Part shown: one piece after another, positions 62,804 through 64,000 of the stretch
Layout of the letters: every line of letters starts with the position of its first letter
Position numbering within the stretch: the first letter of the stretch is position 1
Origin: Auricularia sp. M13
Taxonomy: Eukaryota; Basidiomycota; Agaricomycetes; Auriculariales; Auriculariaceae
NCBI GenBank assembly: GCA_037042915.1
Contig: CM073202.1
Location: 558,001 to 622,000 of the forward strand
DNA: 64,000 bases
Reading direction: 5' to 3'
The notes under the pieces: generated by a model
The model's input: only the letters and a program-made list of their open reading frames with translations
Databases searched by the model: none
Told to the model about the DNA's origin: nothing
Program-made: the position numbers and the translations under genes

Positions 62804-64000
62804 GTATGTACTGGGCTTGATTGCTTCCCTTGATACCCCGTGTTCGCTGGCTGGCGTCGTGTTGTCGCGGTCGCCAAGCTCGCTGGTAGCTCGAACTGCC
62901 TCTGCTATGGACGACGACGACGGCCTCCTGCCACAATGTCTGCATATAACATAGATGCGCGCTGGTCTGCGCGTTGCTGCATCGCACGAGTCCGTTTTAT
63001 GGACTGTTGCACCCTGCGTCCCGCCTCGCGTTCACCGGACGCCATAAGCACTCAGCACCTGTCACACCTACCCCATCATCGTACAACGGCGCTTCCTATT
63101 GATCTAAACCAGCTTCGGCGAAGCTGAATGTTCCGTCCACGGCGCAAATGCGCCGCGGGACTGCATTCAGCGGCGTCGCGGGTTTTCGACATATCGCGCT
63201 CGTCAGTTTGCTGGGCGTGCACTACTTGGCTGTGCGCCCAGATGCGGACCTTCTGCTCGAGGAGGTCTCTACAGGCTCAGGTGTCGCGTGTGACGCTGCG
63301 CGAGCGGCTCGATGTGCTTGATGCGGCATCCGGGTCCGCAGAGGAGGAGGGCGTCGGTACGCTGGCAGCGCAACGATGCGTCGGTATTCGTGCTTTCCAA
63401 CGGACTATCACCCTCCTGCGCGCATTTGATGCGTGTTACCGACTTGTACCTCCATTTCTGCGGTTGCGCGAGCGCATGGATGCTTCAGCTTGAGTCCGCC
63501 ATTGTCGCTTCGCCGAGCTCGTGACTGCTGCATCTCAGTGCGGACAAGGATGCCACAGCCCATTTACAAATTCTGCGGCTCCAACCTACCCATCCCCGTA
63601 ACTACCTTTTTTCTGTCATGACTCGCAGGCACCGGACGGCATCACCACTGTCGCTTTCGAGAACGGCGAGGCCTATCGAGATGGTTTGATTATACCCAGC
63701 GTAACCATTCACGGAGAGCGCACGGGCGCGGGACCGTCTCTTGTGCTTTTGCGAGGCGCTTATGCTAGTGCTCTATGTGCAGCAATGCTCTTGCTTGACC
63801 TCGTTGATCTTCCTTCATGTTGTGGGACCCACCGAGTGACTCGCTGTGCCCATAGCGACATGCAGCCCGTCTCCAGTGCTCTTGAAAATGCAGCGCATAA
63901 GGGCATTGGCCCGAGCCGCCGACTGTCGCTCCGCTTGAGCATCTGGACCCTGCCATCCCTCAAGTCCATGCTACCGTCCGAGTCTGTTTGTCGCCCACCC
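62804..64000. other. Unresolved region at the right edge
   Basis: Would be expected to hold the body of the Vps39-like gene. Short coding-like patches (for example 63290-63480 and an open plus-strand frame from about 63630 to the edge) do not match the family and cannot be linked by convincing splice sites. Confidence 0.35.

Noticed and set aside
1-64000. CRISPR arrays, prokaryotic operons, riboswitches
   Set aside because: Spliceosomal introns throughout and no regularly spaced direct repeats with unique spacers; the window is a fungal nuclear genome.

Overview
The window is nuclear DNA of a filamentous basidiomycete, most likely a wood-inhabiting agaricomycete. Genes are GC-rich and cut by many 45-60 nt GT-AG introns with CTRAY-like branch sites. 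Gene content includes Mex67, Atg17, a CYP63-type P450, an F-box protein, a cytochrome b5-acyl-CoA dehydrogenase fusion and several MFS carriers, plus a tRNA-Val(AAC) with an intron and young LTR and non-LTR retroelements. Exon boundaries below were worked out by hand from splice sites, reading phase and family similarity; no database or transcript data were used.

Layout. 1-2527: 5' part of a Ty3/gypsy element (minus strand; LTR plus gag) running off the left edge. 4468-6236: b5-ACAD. 6584-6683: tRNA-Val. 6978-8471: F-box protein. 9294-9688: MITE. 10105-10920: small GPI-anchored secreted protein. 11985-25764: a monocarboxylate-permease-like MFS gene (minus strand) split by an 11.8-kb Ty3/gypsy chromovirus (12819-24614). 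This element has identical LTRs, a CCAGG target duplication, one long Gag-Pol frame and an extra 775-aa frame between pol and the 3' LTR. 26532-30029: ankyrin-repeat protein. 31513-34344: mex67. 36297-42198: a repeat-rich block of two inverted ~1.15-kb arms, one carrying a nested 1,563-bp LTR-like insertion, with a 724-bp solo LTR in the spacer. 42830-44865: FLVCR/DIRC2-like MFS carrier. 46023-51244: a Jen1-like carboxylate transporter whose second exon is split by a 5'-truncated LINE with a 16-bp target duplication. 51361-53689: CYP63-like P450. 55316-56205: basic coiled-coil protein. 58169-59447: foldback element with 298-bp arms. 59554-61149: atg17. 62447-62803: first exons of a Vps39/Vam6-like CNH protein.

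Two themes stand out. First, two of the three MFS carrier genes are broken by young insertions of different classes, which suggests recent and probably isolate-specific loss of organic-acid uptake capacity. Second, the chromovirus landed exactly on the 5' splice site of intron 6 of its host gene, and the junction still reads G|GT because the target duplication and LTR start together restore a donor. The least explained features are the 775-aa extra frame of that element and the GTTACG-type minisatellite carried in both arms of the inverted repeat.
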